DNA from: Saccharomycopsis phalli
Lineage: Eukaryota; Ascomycota; Saccharomycetes; Ascoideales; Saccharomycopsidaceae
NCBI GenBank assembly: GCA_020342235.1
Contig: CP073216.1
Coordinates: 1,488,001-1,552,000, forward strand
Length of the DNA stretch: 64,000 bases
Direction: 5' to 3'
Shown here: positions 39,196 through 49,429 of the stretch, piece after piece
How the letters are laid out: the number at the start of each line of letters is the position of its first letter
Position numbering within the stretch: the first letter of the stretch is position 1
Notes under the pieces: model-generated
Database searches by the model: none
What the model saw: the letters and a program-made list of their open reading frames with translations, nothing else
What the model was told of the DNA's origin: nothing
Made by a program: the position numbers and the translations under genes

Positions 39196-39310
39196 TGCGA
39201 CTCAATAGAACGCGTATAAAACCCACTTTATACTTACGCGTATATCACGTGATGCACAATATCCGGGTAGCGCACCTGGGGTAAAAGTTTCACCACTCAT
39301 TTAATACTCC
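39196..39310. promoter_or_regulatory. Bidirectional SLD2/ATP25 promoter with two MCB boxes and CACGTG
   Basis: ACGCGT occurs at 39210-39215 and 39236-39241. The palindrome TCACGTGA is at 39245-39252. All lie within 60 bp upstream of the SLD2 ATG. ACGCGT is the MBF (Mbp1/Swi6) site that drives G1/S genes in yeasts; CACGTG is the core for Cbf1-type bHLH factors. Confidence 0.6.
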
Positions 39311-40969
39311 ATGTTTAGGGCAGTGTGTAAACGAGGCCTTCCTGCCGTTGGAAGTACAGTCCCACGGCTTCGTCAGCCGGTAATTCACCCATTCTTTGCA
39401 GTCCCGCACTTTTCTCTGATTTCCGCCAGACAAAATGACTTGCCTTGGTACTTACGAGAAGTACAAGAAATGGAGCAGCAGGAACAGCTAAATCCCGTCG
39501 AAATGCCTGAGCTCCCGGCCTCCAGCCCAGAATCGTTGCATCTATTGGTCCGCCAGACAGTCACAAAGGCTGGGTTAACAGATATTGTCGTCATGGATAC
39601 GGGCGGGTTGTCGCCCGAAGACCGGCGAGGCGCGTCCGAGGTAGGCGACTACATGGTTATGTGCACTGCTAAGCTGGGCGGGCATGCCCAGAAGGCAGCG
39701 GCGTACCTCTATAGCTATGTGAAGAATCAGTTTGGAAACGTACCTAGTATTGAGGGATTGGTGAAGGAGGTGAAAGGCACCAAGCGGAGTAAATTGAAGC
39801 GGCACGTCGCTCCAAAAAAGTCGCCTGTCGATGGGTACTATGGCGATGCGTCTCTGGAACCAAACTCCTGGGTTATGCTAGACACTGGTGTTGATCGGGT
39901 AGTAATTCATGTTCTAACAGCTTCGCGGCGGGAAGAATTGAACTTGGAGTACTTGTTTGCCCCTAAGCTGGACAAGGCAAAGTACAAGCGGGAGAAGCGG
40001 CTGGTGGAAGAAAACGACGATATATTCTCAGGAATCCGGTATTTCCATACGTCGACAAGGTTACAGAACAGAGTGGTGTTGGACGAGGTGCTTGAGCACG
40101 TGGAAAAGTTGCTGGTGAGCGAAGCCCAGACACTTTTTGCTAGATCCGGAACCAAGCTCCGACGTCCGTTTTCCGTCGACGAGATCGAGCAATTTTCAAA
40201 CCCCGAGGCCATAGAGTTGATGGGCAAAGTGTTGGGCAGCGTGACTTTTGATCCAAAGTATTTCGACAAGTTGTACAGATTGTACATTGTCTTGTACCAG
40301 ATGGATGTGGTGGATGCAGAATGCTTAAAGGAAATTATATATGCGCGGGCCGAGCCTATCAAGTTGCTGGATATTTCCCAGTTGGCCGACGTGTTCATTA
40401 TGTATTATCACGGTCATAACTTGAGTGAGGCCCAGTTCAAGAAGCAGTCGCGCATCTGTTTGGATGTGCTAGCGCAGCTTTTGGACCGGCACAGTTTGCT
40501 GAATGGGAGCGTGAGCATGAGCGGGGAAATCGAGCTGGTTTTGTTGAAGTTTATCGAGGTAGCCAGTTGGAAGGAGTACGTGAGCCCGAAGTTGCGGTAT
40601 CTCCAGGGTCTTCTTCTGGAAACTGACGGGTTCACGCTGAAATTCAAGCGCGAATTGATGTACAAGTTGTTGTGTGTGTACTGCATGGAGCACAACTGGA
40701 AGGACTTTTGGCGCACGTGGAAGGACCCCAAACTTGGCATGGTGTTAAAGGACCACGAATATGTGGATTGTCGGCCTTGGGCTGGGTTTTTGAAGTTGGT
40801 GCTTGACTCTGGTGAGCCTGAGTTGATGCAGAACGCCGTGACGTACTGGGAGATGGTTTACAAAAGAAACCGGTTGGTTGTGGATCAGGAGATGAAGGAG
40901 GGGCTTCGGAAGTTGATTGAGGCGTCGGGCGGAAGTTTTCCGGTGGCAGAGAGTGCGTTGGAGCTGTAA
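39311..40969 (+). CDS. ATP25: Mitochondrial ATPase expression factor Atp25
   Basis: A 552-residue two-part mitochondrial protein. A presequence (MFRAVCKRGLPAVGSTVPRL...) precedes an RsfS/Iojap-like domain (about 75-210: LHLLVRQTVTKAGLTDIVVM, GDYMVMCTAKLGGHAQKAA, SWVMLDTGVDRVVIHVL). The C-terminal half (about 255-552) is the fungal Atp25 region that stabilises the mitochondrial ATP9 (OLI1) mRNA. In baker's yeast the two halves are separated by proteolysis. Here residues 243-250 read RYFHTSTR, the look of a matrix-peptidase site, placed exactly between the halves. The ATG at 39311 is the first in frame. It shares a 115-bp promoter with SLD2. Confidence 0.88.
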   Translation: MFRAVCKRGLPAVGSTVPRLRQPVIHPFFAVPHFSLISARQNDLPWYLREVQEMEQQEQLNPVEMPELPASSPESLHLLVRQTVTKAGLTDIVVMDTGGLSPEDRRGASEVGDYMVMCTAKLGGHAQKAAAYLYSYVKNQFGNVPSIEGLVKEVKGTKRSKLKRHVAPKKSPVDGYYGDASLEPNSWVMLDTGVDRVVIHVLTASRREELNLEYLFAPKLDKAKYKREKRLVEENDDIFSGIRYFHTSTRLQNRVVLDEVLEHVEKLLVSEAQTLFARSGTKLRRPFSVDEIEQFSNPEAIELMGKVLGSVTFDPKYFDKLYRLYIVLYQMDVVDAECLKEIIYARAEPIKLLDISQLADVFIMYYHGHNLSEAQFKKQSRICLDVLAQLLDRHSLLNGSVSMSGEIELVLLKFIEVASWKEYVSPKLRYLQGLLLETDGFTLKFKRELMYKLLCVYCMEHNWKDFWRTWKDPKLGMVLKDHEYVDCRPWAGFLKLVLDSGEPELMQNAVTYWEMVYKRNRLVVDQEMKEGLRKLIEASGGSFPVAESALEL

Positions 40970-41986
40970 ATATTGTGAATAATGCATGTGGTTATGGATA
41001 TACTGGATGATATTCGTAGCCCGTTGAACGATGGGCTGTTGTAGAATGTGATTTTATGTACTGAAGATTTACTGTAAGTGGAAAAACCAATGGGGTTGTT
41101 TAGTCGGATTGTCAAGGTAATGTGACTATAAACTGTGTGATTGTGTGGTTGAATTAGATGGGTTGGTTGAGTTGGTGACCGATGGGGTAGTCTGTGATTT
41201 CATTTGGCTCGAAGCTTGTTTATATATACTTGATACTTGTATACTTGTAGTACATACTATCATACATGCTCATACTGTTTAAACATTTGCTCATATTGTT
41301 CATATTTGCACATACTCTGCCTACTCTTCCTACTCTTCCTGGTATAATATCACCCTCTAGAACTCCCTTGAATCATCAGTAAACTAATAAATCCACCATG
41401 TGTTTGTTAATCTCAACACCATCACCGATTAACAATAGAGCACTTGACAAATTCTGCAATAGTCAGTTAGGAAATAGCTTATCCATGAAATTTCATCAAT
41501 TACTTTCCGTTTTACCAAAACATCTAAAGAGTAATAACCTACAAGACACTACTTGATGTGGGAATATCCATGTATTGATATTTTGCAAATGCCCAAAAGA
41601 GTGATTAATGATGCATGGATATCTCAAGCGAGATCACTCATCTGTAGGCTATACTGCAGCTGCATGGGCCTGAATCTCGTTAGTCAGCATTAGAGTTTAG
41701 GTATAATCGCATCAAAGGTAAAGGCTTAAAGTTACAAAGGGTATGATACTCATGGCTACATAATAATCACTCAATTTCAAACAATATACATGGATACAAC
41801 TTCCGAGACCGAAGAAATGTACATGGCAAAGATATCCATTCGGGACCCATGATTATATTTACCCTGTAAGAAAGCATGTTTAAACTCTGAGCTAATTGCA
41901 AGCTACCCTATTTTACCACAGCCGTTCGCCACAGTTTCTCCACGTGATTCTGATGATGCAAAATTGTAATTCTTCAACCATTACTC
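40970..41986. other. 1-kb intergenic region upstream of ARR3
   Basis: No ORF or tRNA was recognised. CACGTG at 41941-41946 lies 41 bp before the ARR3 ATG. TGATTAAT at 41602-41609 is a partial match to the arsenic-response site TGATTAATAATCA bound by Yap8 (Arr1) in baker's yeast; the 3' half does not match. Confidence 0.4.
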
Positions 41987-43207
41987 ATGAAGCGAACCAC
42001 CACACTCAAAGTATGGAACGGGCTCTCCGTTCTAGATAAGCTTCTTCCCGTGCTCATTCTTCTTGCAATGGTGCTTGGAATTCTACTTTCTGTATACGTT
42101 CCTTCCAGCAGAATGGCCTTTGATGGAGCGCAAATCGTCAATGTCTCAGTGCCCTTGGCCGTCGGACTTATTGTCATGATGATCCCGCCGTTGTGTAAGG
42201 TCGAATGGGAGAACCTCCTTGTGTATTTCTCCCTGAAAAAGTACCTCCGAGCCGTGATTGTGTCGCTTATCATCAACTGGATCATCTGCCCATTGTTGAT
42301 GTTTGGCCTTGCCTGGCTCACGCTCTTTGACAAGCCGGAATACCGTCGAGGAATCATCATGATCGGCTTGGCTCGATGTATTGCCATGGTTCTTGTGTGG
42401 AACGAAATCTCAGAGGGCGATAATACGTTGTGTGCAGTCATTGTGTTGATCAACAGCATGCTCCAGATTGTGCTCTACGCACCGTACCAGATTTTATTCT
42501 GCTACGCAATCACAGGAGAATCCCATTCGCAGAGTATTTCCTATTCGTTGGTGGCAAAAAGTGTTGCGTTCTTCTTGGGTGTTCCTCTTGGCTGCGGTGT
42601 GCTAATTCGATCATTAGCACTAGTGTCAATTGGCAAAGAAAAGTACTCCAAGCGAGTCATCCCATTTATTGGGCCGTGGGCCCTTATCGGACTCTTGTAT
42701 ACAATTGTAGTCATTTTCATTGAGCGAGGCCACGACTTTATCAAGGACATTGGTCTGGGTCTCCGGTGCTTTGTCCCGCTTGTGCTTTATTTCCTAATCA
42801 CCTGGTTTGGCACCTTCTTTGCCATGCGATGGTTCTTGGGTCAACAAAAGTCCATCGCTGATAGTGAGGAAACCGAGTTGTTGTGCGGCTGTGAAAAACA
42901 GAAATTGACGAGCAACGGTAAATGGGAAAAGTATTGTGGTGCTAGTTACTCTGAGGTGGTGACCCAGACTTTTACTGCGGCATCAAATAATTTCGAGCTC
43001 AGTTTGGCCGTGGCGATTTCTCTTTATGGGTCTGGAAGCAAGGAGTCAATTGCAGCTACATTTGGGCCATTGTTGGAGGTGCCAATCTTGTTGATTCTTT
43101 GCTTTGTTGCAAAGTATTTTCAAATTAAGTTTCTTTGGAAAGATGAGGTTGAAGAAAGAGGTGATGCAATGAGGGATGAATCGTTGCCTGACGAGACAAA
43201 GGCTTGA
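41987..43207 (+). CDS. ARR3: Arsenite efflux transporter Arr3/Acr3
   Basis: A 406-residue plasma-membrane carrier with about ten membrane segments. It is a member of the ACR3 family (BART superfamily) that exports arsenite, and in yeast also antimonite, using the proton gradient. N-terminal LSVLDKLLPVLILLAMVLGI, VPLAVGLIVMMIPPLCKVEW, the signature GLARCIAMVLVWNEISEGDN with the essential membrane Cys, and TFTAASNNFELSLAVAISLY are all family hallmarks. Length is normal (about 404 in yeast). No ARR1 or ARR2 neighbour is present, so the S. cerevisiae ARR cluster is not conserved here. The ATG at 41987 starts the conserved N-terminus. Confidence 0.95.
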   Translation: MKRTTTLKVWNGLSVLDKLLPVLILLAMVLGILLSVYVPSSRMAFDGAQIVNVSVPLAVGLIVMMIPPLCKVEWENLLVYFSLKKYLRAVIVSLIINWIICPLLMFGLAWLTLFDKPEYRRGIIMIGLARCIAMVLVWNEISEGDNTLCAVIVLINSMLQIVLYAPYQILFCYAITGESHSQSISYSLVAKSVAFFLGVPLGCGVLIRSLALVSIGKEKYSKRVIPFIGPWALIGLLYTIVVIFIERGHDFIKDIGLGLRCFVPLVLYFLITWFGTFFAMRWFLGQQKSIADSEETELLCGCEKQKLTSNGKWEKYCGASYSEVVTQTFTAASNNFELSLAVAISLYGSGSKESIAATFGPLLEVPILLILCFVAKYFQIKFLWKDEVEERGDAMRDESLPDETKA

Positions 43208-43553
43208 ATCAGTTCAAGAGACAAGGCTTGACTCAGTTCAAGAGACAAGACTTATTGAATGATTCAATTCAAGTGCCTTGGTCAAGTTTTGAGGTTTTTA
43301 CATAGTTTCTGAATAATACCTTTCCATGTGTTGTCAATTGTAAATTGCCTGGGTTTTCACACGTTTGTTTGGACGGTTTATTAGATTCAATCGACCTACA
43401 CAGTGCAACTAGTCCTCTCTTTAACGTCAAAACAAGCACCTGTCCAACTAAAATACTAGATGCCGTACTAAAACACTAAATACCATGCTAAAACACTGGA
43501 TATCACAAGTGTATCGCTGTTACATCAAGTTACTGTTTCAAAACAGAAATACT

Positions 43554-43672
43554 TCAACTAGATCCGTAATGCCCAACGGCTTTGGCTACATATCCACTTG
43601 ACCAACTACAACTAGATCCGTAATGCCCAACGGCTTTGGCTACATATCCACTTGACCAACTACAACTAGTAT
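43554..43672. repeat. 54-bp direct duplication
   Basis: Two perfect or near-perfect copies of a segment beginning CAACTAGATCCGTAATGCCC, including CAACGGCTTTGGCTACATAT, in the gap between convergent ARR3 and KTI12. A shorter duplication (AGTTCAAGAGACAAG) is at 43205-43250. Confidence 0.85.
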
Positions 43673-43850
43673 CATTGAGCAAATGACAATGTATTATTTC
43701 AACAATTGATTATAAAAATCATACCCTAGTCTTTGAAATTTACTCCTCTATCAACAAATTATACTTTCGACTTCACAAATCTCTTGAACAAACCGAGCTT
43801 GGAATCCTCAATACACATCCTCAGACAAGAAATCACCTTTCATGGCATCC

Positions 43851-44720
43851 CTAATCCTCATTAGCCAAACTATTATTCAAGTAGTCAACAAACAACGGCA
43901 CAATCCGGTCCGATTCTACGGCCCTCACCCGATTCAAGGCAATAAACCCTCTTCTATTTCTCTGCAACTGGGCGGTCGAAACAACTTTTAATGGAAGCTC
44001 CACCGCTATATCCTTAATTCCCTCTTCCCTATTTCCCTTTTCAATGACCACAGTGCCGCCCGGCATCTGCTGGAGGGTCTGGTACTCTACAATTTTGTTG
44101 ACGACCAGCTGGGTTTTCCGGTCCAATTCCTGGAGGAAATTGCCACTGGTGGCTGGTTTGAGCATAGTGGCGTTGTTTGGCTTCAAATCCTTGCCTGGAT
44201 TAGTCAAAGCTTGCCATATTTCTTCCAATGGGTACGTGGTGTCGTCATATACCACGGGAAAAAGCGGGCTATCCCAGCGATTCGTGTTCACTGGCTCCTC
44301 ATAGCGCATTTCCAACTGTTTAATTAGCTCCTCGTCCCACTTATTGTCTGCTTTGCTGCTGTTTCTTTCGAGACAAACGTCCAAAGGAGCGAGCAATTGT
44401 ACCACGCAGTGGGGCGTGGCTAGTGACTTGGCCTCACAGAAAAGCTGGTATCTGAACCCTTTGATGTAACAGAGCGAGTCGATAATCACGATGTTCTGTT
44501 TTGTCAAGTCTCTTTTCACCGCAGACATTTGGATTCCTCGAGCTGATTTCTCGGTCTTGCTTTCCCTGTAGTCATCATGAGAGATGCCGAGGCTTTCATC
44601 TGAGTGGAGGATGACTTTGTACTTTGAATCTATCGTCTTTTCCAATAGATACTCTTGGATTTTTTTGGCCACAGTTGACTTTCCGCTGGATGGAAGTCCA
44701 GTGACGATAATGAGAGGCAT
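43851..44720 (-). CDS. KTI12: Elongator-associated P-loop protein Kti12
   Basis: A 289-residue P-loop NTPase related to PSTK. The N-terminal Walker A is GLPSSGKST (residues 7-15); SDESLG, the Walker-B-like IVIIDSLCYIKGFRYQLFCE and NRWDSPLF are as in Kti12. The C-terminal helical domain begins near 190 and contains NRRGFIALNR. Kti12 binds tRNA and Elongator and is needed for wobble-uridine modification, which underlies zymocin sensitivity in budding yeast. The ATG at 44720 starts directly at the P-loop strand, as in homologues. Confidence 0.93.
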   Translation of the reverse strand: MPLIIVTGLPSSGKSTVAKKIQEYLLEKTIDSKYKVILHSDESLGISHDDYRESKTEKSARGIQMSAVKRDLTKQNIVIIDSLCYIKGFRYQLFCEAKSLATPHCVVQLLAPLDVCLERNSSKADNKWDEELIKQLEMRYEEPVNTNRWDSPLFPVVYDDTTYPLEEIWQALTNPGKDLKPNNATMLKPATSGNFLQELDRKTQLVVNKIVEYQTLQQMPGGTVVIEKGNREEGIKDIAVELPLKVVSTAQLQRNRRGFIALNRVRAVESDRIVPLFVDYLNNSLANED

Positions 44721-44884
44721 GGAAATTTTCCTGCATGAAAATGGTTTTCAAGCGGAAAGTTGGAGATTGGTATAGGAGGGCATTTAATCTATAACAGAGG
44801 AGTAATAGAATAGAAACTGGTGAGGATACCAATATACGAGTAAAGAGATAGTATAAAGTGAGGACTTGCAAATACCAAGACATA

Positions 44885-44958
44885 GACAAATACTAGAGGG
44901 AGATATACCAGAGAGATTATACCAGAGAGATTATACCAGAGAGATTATACCAGAGGCA
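44885..44958. repeat. 15-bp tandem repeat (AGAGATTATACCAG)
   Basis: About four units in the 439-bp gap between the divergent KTI12 and MTG1 genes. Confidence 0.85.
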
Positions 44959-45159
44959 TACTTTCTGATATTCCACTGGACACCATTGGCTATATAATAT
45001 TGATACGATTACTGAGATCTATATCAGACTTTATACATTGGCAAATTCACCCCAAACACACATTCTGAAAACACATAATCTAGAATATTTGCCGTGCACA
45101 ATTGGAACATTGCTAGCCCAATATCGAACTTGATATCCACCAGAACATTAACAAAAACC

Positions 45160-46248
45160 ATGAGCTTTATTCCTCGATTAAAATTCCCAGAATACCGGAT
45201 CCCCTTGGCCGATTTCAAAGGCCACCATGTCAAAGCCCTCAAAAGAATCACCCAGTTGGCACCGCAGATCGATCTTGTGCTCGAAATAAGAGACGCCAGA
45301 GCCCCAATCAGCACACGAAACGTTCTCTTTGACCGGGCTCTAAAAAACATCCCCAAGATCATATTGTACTCGAAAAAAGACAACACTGCCTTGACTCCAC
45401 TGTTGTTGAGCAAGTGGCATCACCAGGAAAAATACATGCTCATGGACTGTCGCCATAAAAAAGATGTATCCAATTTGGTCACAGTGGCAAAGCACATGTA
45501 CAATCAGCAGGATCCTCCTCCACCTCTTGGTCTCCGGATGATTGTCACTGGAATGCCAAACGTGGGGAAAAGTACCTTGGTGAACTGTCTTCGAGAGATT
45601 GGAATGGATACCAAAGACAGCATAAGCACGAGAAAAAAAAAGGTCGCCAAGACAGGAGGAATGCCTGGAGTCACCCGAAGTACCAGTGAAATTATTCGCG
45701 TAAGCAAAAGCCCAGAGATCTTGTTGTACGATACTCCTGGTGTCTCTGTGCCAAGAGTGGTGAACACAGAGCAGATGTTGGTTTTGGCACTTGTAGGCAG
45801 CATCAGTCCATCGTTGGTGGACCCTGTTATCCAGGCTGATTATCTCTTGTACGTCTTGAATCTCCAGGACCCGTCTGGAGGTATGTATTCCAAGTACGTA
45901 GATAGCCCCACCAACAACGTGTTTACGCTTCTTCGCGGGGTAGCAAAGAAGATTGGCAAGGACAATGTGCGGAATAAGTTTAGCAATGGCAAGACGTTTG
46001 ACGAGATAGGCTCTGCTATCCATTGGGTAGATCGGTGGAGACAAGGTAAGGAGGGGAAAGTTGTGTTTGACACCCAGGTGATTGAGCGATACAATGAGTA
46101 CTTGAAGCGAAAAATTGATTTTAAAGAAATGGAGAAGGCTGAGAGGGCCAGAGTCGACGGGATGGATATTTCCTTGAACAATGAGAGCGGGGTAAAGAGT
46201 AAGATGGAGCGTAAGGTGGATAAGATGAACAAGGCAATTTTTTCCTAA
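45160..46248 (+). CDS. MTG1: Mitochondrial ribosome-assembly GTPase Mtg1
   Basis: A 362-residue circularly permuted GTPase of the YlqF/RbgA family that acts in assembly of the mitochondrial large ribosomal subunit. Motifs appear in permuted order: the G4 equivalent YSKKD (about 75) first, then GMPNVGKST (G1, about 132), GGMPGVTRST (G2) and YDTPG (G3). IPLADFKGHHVKALKRI, DLVLEIRDARAPISTRNVLF and VDPVIQADYLLYVLNLQ are typical of Mtg1. The ATG at 45160 is the first in frame. The frame stays open for 22 codons upstream from a GTG, with several Ser, Thr and Arg residues, so a non-ATG extended form cannot be excluded. Confidence 0.93.
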   Translation: MSFIPRLKFPEYRIPLADFKGHHVKALKRITQLAPQIDLVLEIRDARAPISTRNVLFDRALKNIPKIILYSKKDNTALTPLLLSKWHHQEKYMLMDCRHKKDVSNLVTVAKHMYNQQDPPPPLGLRMIVTGMPNVGKSTLVNCLREIGMDTKDSISTRKKKVAKTGGMPGVTRSTSEIIRVSKSPEILLYDTPGVSVPRVVNTEQMLVLALVGSISPSLVDPVIQADYLLYVLNLQDPSGGMYSKYVDSPTNNVFTLLRGVAKKIGKDNVRNKFSNGKTFDEIGSAIHWVDRWRQGKEGKVVFDTQVIERYNEYLKRKIDFKEMEKAERARVDGMDISLNNESGVKSKMERKVDKMNKAIFS

Positions 46249-46664
46249 GGTGGAGGTTAGAAAACGATGGACTGAGTCTAGTGGAGCGTGAAGATGCAAT
46301 TGAGAAATGGTGCCGAGGACAAGTTGAAGATTTGAAATTGGGCTGTTGCAGTGGATTTGTACATAGAAGAAGGAAAAATAAATAGGAAATCAAGAATTGG
46401 TAAAATAGAATTGCCAATATGGAATTACCAAAATAGAGATACTATAGAATTGCAGGATTCGTAATCACAATCCTACAGTGAATCCTTCTAAGATCTGAAA
46501 TTAGAACCCTCAAGCCACTCAGAGCATCACAAATATCAAAACTGAATCCCAATACATCATATTATTGCTTTTTATGTTGTTAATTTATTCAATAAAGAGT
46601 AAAATGCCGAATTGGGTCTTACACACAGGGTGAAATAACCTCCAAAAAATTTACAAATATAGCA

Positions 46665-46736
46665 TCCGTGATAGTTTAGTGGCTAGAATTTCCGCTTGTC
46701 GCGTGGAGGACCGGGGTTCAATTCCCCGTCGCGGAG
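46665..46736 (+). tRNA. tRNA-Asp (anticodon GTC)
   Basis: A 72-nt intronless tRNA with acceptor TCCGTGA/TCGCGGA (one G-T pair), loop CTTGTCGC giving anticodon GTC, and T arm CCGGGGTTCAATTCCCCG. The match to yeast tRNA-Asp is near-perfect. A T7 run follows shortly as Pol III terminator. Confidence 0.96.
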
Positions 46737-48215
46737 TTTCTTTTTTTCTCTAATTTAAAGAATAGTAGTTATTGTGCCAGTCTAAAGTGATTTACCCCCG
46801 CACGGCTGTAGAGAGATGGGCGATGTTTTAGTATGGTCATGTGACGACTTTAGTGGTAACAATATCATGTGACCAATGGATGGCTTGTATTGCGCAGATC
46901 ATTCATTTATAGAAAGGAAAGACGAACGTGGTGAAGTATCATGTAGCTAGTGATTAACAAGTGTTGTGTTTAAGACTGACGACTGCATGTTAATTAGGAT
47001 TCATTTGTTTCCTGACCTATTTATATGCCAAAGGTAGCTCTCCAGTATAGGTGAATATTTCCATGTGGAACTGCCTTTGGAGTTGCCTTTTCAACTTCAG
47101 GAACAAGCAGTTGAGCCTCTGGAGCAGTATTTGTAACCACATTTGGAGCCTGCTCTACCTTGTTTCCATTAAAAGCAGCAATCGCTTACTCCATTCTGAC
47201 AAGATGTATTTTAAACATAATCTGTAAACTCGCATTGACGTACTTGGTAAGCCAGTGACGGTTCTTGGAAGCTTAGGTGAGAGTTCCCAATTGAGATTTT
47301 AACCTGCCCTGGAAAAGGACGGTTGTAAGCATTAGCTGAGCACTTTGTAGCCATGTGGATGTAGGAAGTATATTAGCGTGTTTATGCTTTGCTGGTGGTG
47401 ACTACTGATGATATGTATTAAAGTTAATAGCTTGGCGATTTACACCTTGTATATTTGATTCAGTGGTCTACATTTTTAATGTTCTACCATAGTATGACGT
47501 ACATACTATTTCGAGGTCCGTCATAGTATGCTCTTGAAAGCTGAGTCTGGTATAGTGGTCGTGCATTTTTTTGCACCAAGACTCAAAGGTACTGTTAATT
47601 TGGGCAGCTCGTGACATACACGATGAAAGGTGATGTGGGGTATTAACAGGGTCGCATTTAAGTTGAGTGTCAGGCCACTTGGCAGAAAAAAAAAAAAAAA
47701 GGGTCTACAGGGTAATGGAGAAGTGTCCAAAGGACCAAGAAAGGAAGTACGATTATTGGCAAGGAGGTACGAATGTTACCAAGGATGACTAGTAGAAGGA
47801 AGATGGAATGATTTGTAGATTGCCCTGATGCAAGAGAAACTACGCAGCCAAAAAGCAAAACGCAAAAAGCAAAAAGCAAAAAGCAGGTCAGGTAAAAGCA
47901 AACAAAAGCAAACAAAAGCAAGCCAGCAAAAGCAAGCCAGCAATACGTACAAACACCACTAGAAGCCACACTGATTGTAAAGCCCATAGGAAAGGCCAAA
48001 GCGACGCCCTGTAGGAAACAACAATGGAATAAAGGGGTATACAGTGGGGCGTACCTGCGCCTATACTCCCTGGGAAGCCGCCTGGGATGACCACACGTGA
48101 CGGCATACAAATTTTGAAAAGCAAAACCAGCAGTTGCAAATTGTTGAGGTACCACGCACACACAACAGATTTGGGCACGCCGTGTTATTAGTTGATCCAG
48201 ACAGTACTAGAAAAA
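46737..48215. other. 1.5-kb region without a recognised gene upstream of SVF1
   Basis: It holds an A16 run near 47685-47700 and a simple repeat of GCAAAAA/CAAAAGCAAGCCAG type at 47845-47945. CACGTG at 48094-48099 lies 117 bp before the SVF1 start. Open frames on the minus strand here come from the low-complexity sequence. Confidence 0.5.
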
Positions 48216-49373
48216 ATGCTTAAATGGGCGCAAGGAACGCTCTCGGCGGTTACGGGGATCGCTGAGCCGGAATATGGCAGCGAGGCGATCCATCCGGTGA
48301 CCAAGACCGTGGACGGCAAACGAGTGTTTAGGGAGACTGTTGCCGACGATTTCAAGTGGCTTTCGCCGGTGTCGACCAACGTCGAGACCGCAACGTTCTA
48401 TTTCACCGACCTTGAGTCGGGATACTTGGGTTTTGCCCAGATTATCCACTCGGTGATCAGTCTGGTGTACACCACAGCGCAGTTTACGTTCAAGCTCTAT
48501 CACCGGGAGAAGAAGGAAGACGTGACCTGGACGTCAACCAACTTGGAGGACTTTGTCATCAAAGGCGCGAATTTCTACGCCAAGGACTTGTCGCTTGAGT
48601 TGGTGGATGGGGGCAGCACCTATGTCTTGAAGTCCAACGTCACTTCTGAGTCCGTGGTTGACTTGACGTTCAAGCGCATTGCTCCTGGGGTCATTGTCGG
48701 CGAAAACGGCACGTCGTACTACGGCACCGACGTCGCAAACCCGTGGGGTTCAATGCGCCACGCGTTCTGGCCACGCAACTCGGTCCAAGGCACAATCAAA
48801 CTTGCCTCCAAGACCGTCGACATCCGCGGCATAAGCGCCTACGTTGCTGCGCTCCAGGGCATGAAGCCGCACCATGCAGCCGCCACGTGGAACTTCCTCA
48901 ACTTCCAATCGGAAGAGTACTCTGCGATCCAGATGGAGTTTACCACACCTAAGTCGTATGCCAAGACAAAGGTCAACATTGGCATTCTTGTAAAGGGCAA
49001 CACAATCCTCTCAGTGTCAGTCGACAACGCAGTCAAGCACTTGGACACCGAAATCGACGAGGTGGGATGGCCGGTGCCTCGCAGCATAGAGTTTGGTTTC
49101 CACGGATACGATGCCGCAGCTTCCGATGACGACATCAAGGCTGGTTCGGCGAAATCCGTCGATGCCGTCGTCAAGGGCAAGTTGGACAACTTGGCAGAAC
49201 GTGTTGACGTCATGGGCGAGATCCCGGGGTTGGTCAAGACAATTGCCGGCGCGGTTTCTGGCACCAAGCCATTTATCTACCAGTTTGCCGTGGATCTTGT
49301 GTTGGAGATTGATGGTTCTTCGATTCCCGGCACTGCCTGGGCAGAAACTACTTTTATTTCGTCCTTAGATTGA
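48216..49373 (+). CDS. SVF1: Survival factor Svf1
   Basis: A 385-residue protein of the fungal Svf1 family, a double lipocalin-like fold. Yeast Svf1 supports survival under oxidative and cold stress and has been linked to ceramide transfer from ER to Golgi. MLKWAQGTLSAVTGIAEPEY forms the amphipathic N-terminus. WLSPVSTNVETATFYFTDLE, GYLGFAQIIHSVI, GVIVGENGTSYYGTDVANPW, GSMRHAFWPR and MKPHHAAATWNFLNFQS are strongly conserved blocks. The frame opens at a TTG (48192); the ATG at 48216 gives the known N-terminus. Codon choice is biased toward GC-ending codons, implying good expression. Confidence 0.95.
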   Translation: MLKWAQGTLSAVTGIAEPEYGSEAIHPVTKTVDGKRVFRETVADDFKWLSPVSTNVETATFYFTDLESGYLGFAQIIHSVISLVYTTAQFTFKLYHREKKEDVTWTSTNLEDFVIKGANFYAKDLSLELVDGGSTYVLKSNVTSESVVDLTFKRIAPGVIVGENGTSYYGTDVANPWGSMRHAFWPRNSVQGTIKLASKTVDIRGISAYVAALQGMKPHHAAATWNFLNFQSEEYSAIQMEFTTPKSYAKTKVNIGILVKGNTILSVSVDNAVKHLDTEIDEVGWPVPRSIEFGFHGYDAAASDDDIKAGSAKSVDAVVKGKLDNLAERVDVMGEIPGLVKTIAGAVSGTKPFIYQFAVDLVLEIDGSSIPGTAWAETTFISSLD

Positions 49374-49429
49374 GGCAGGTCTGCTTTTCGTAATTTAATA
49401 TGATTCATTTTGTAGATGGGAGGGCGAGG

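Noticed and set aside
45340-46299. 319-codon minus-strand ORF opposite MTG1
   Set aside because: Shadow; the plus strand carries a complete permuted GTPase.
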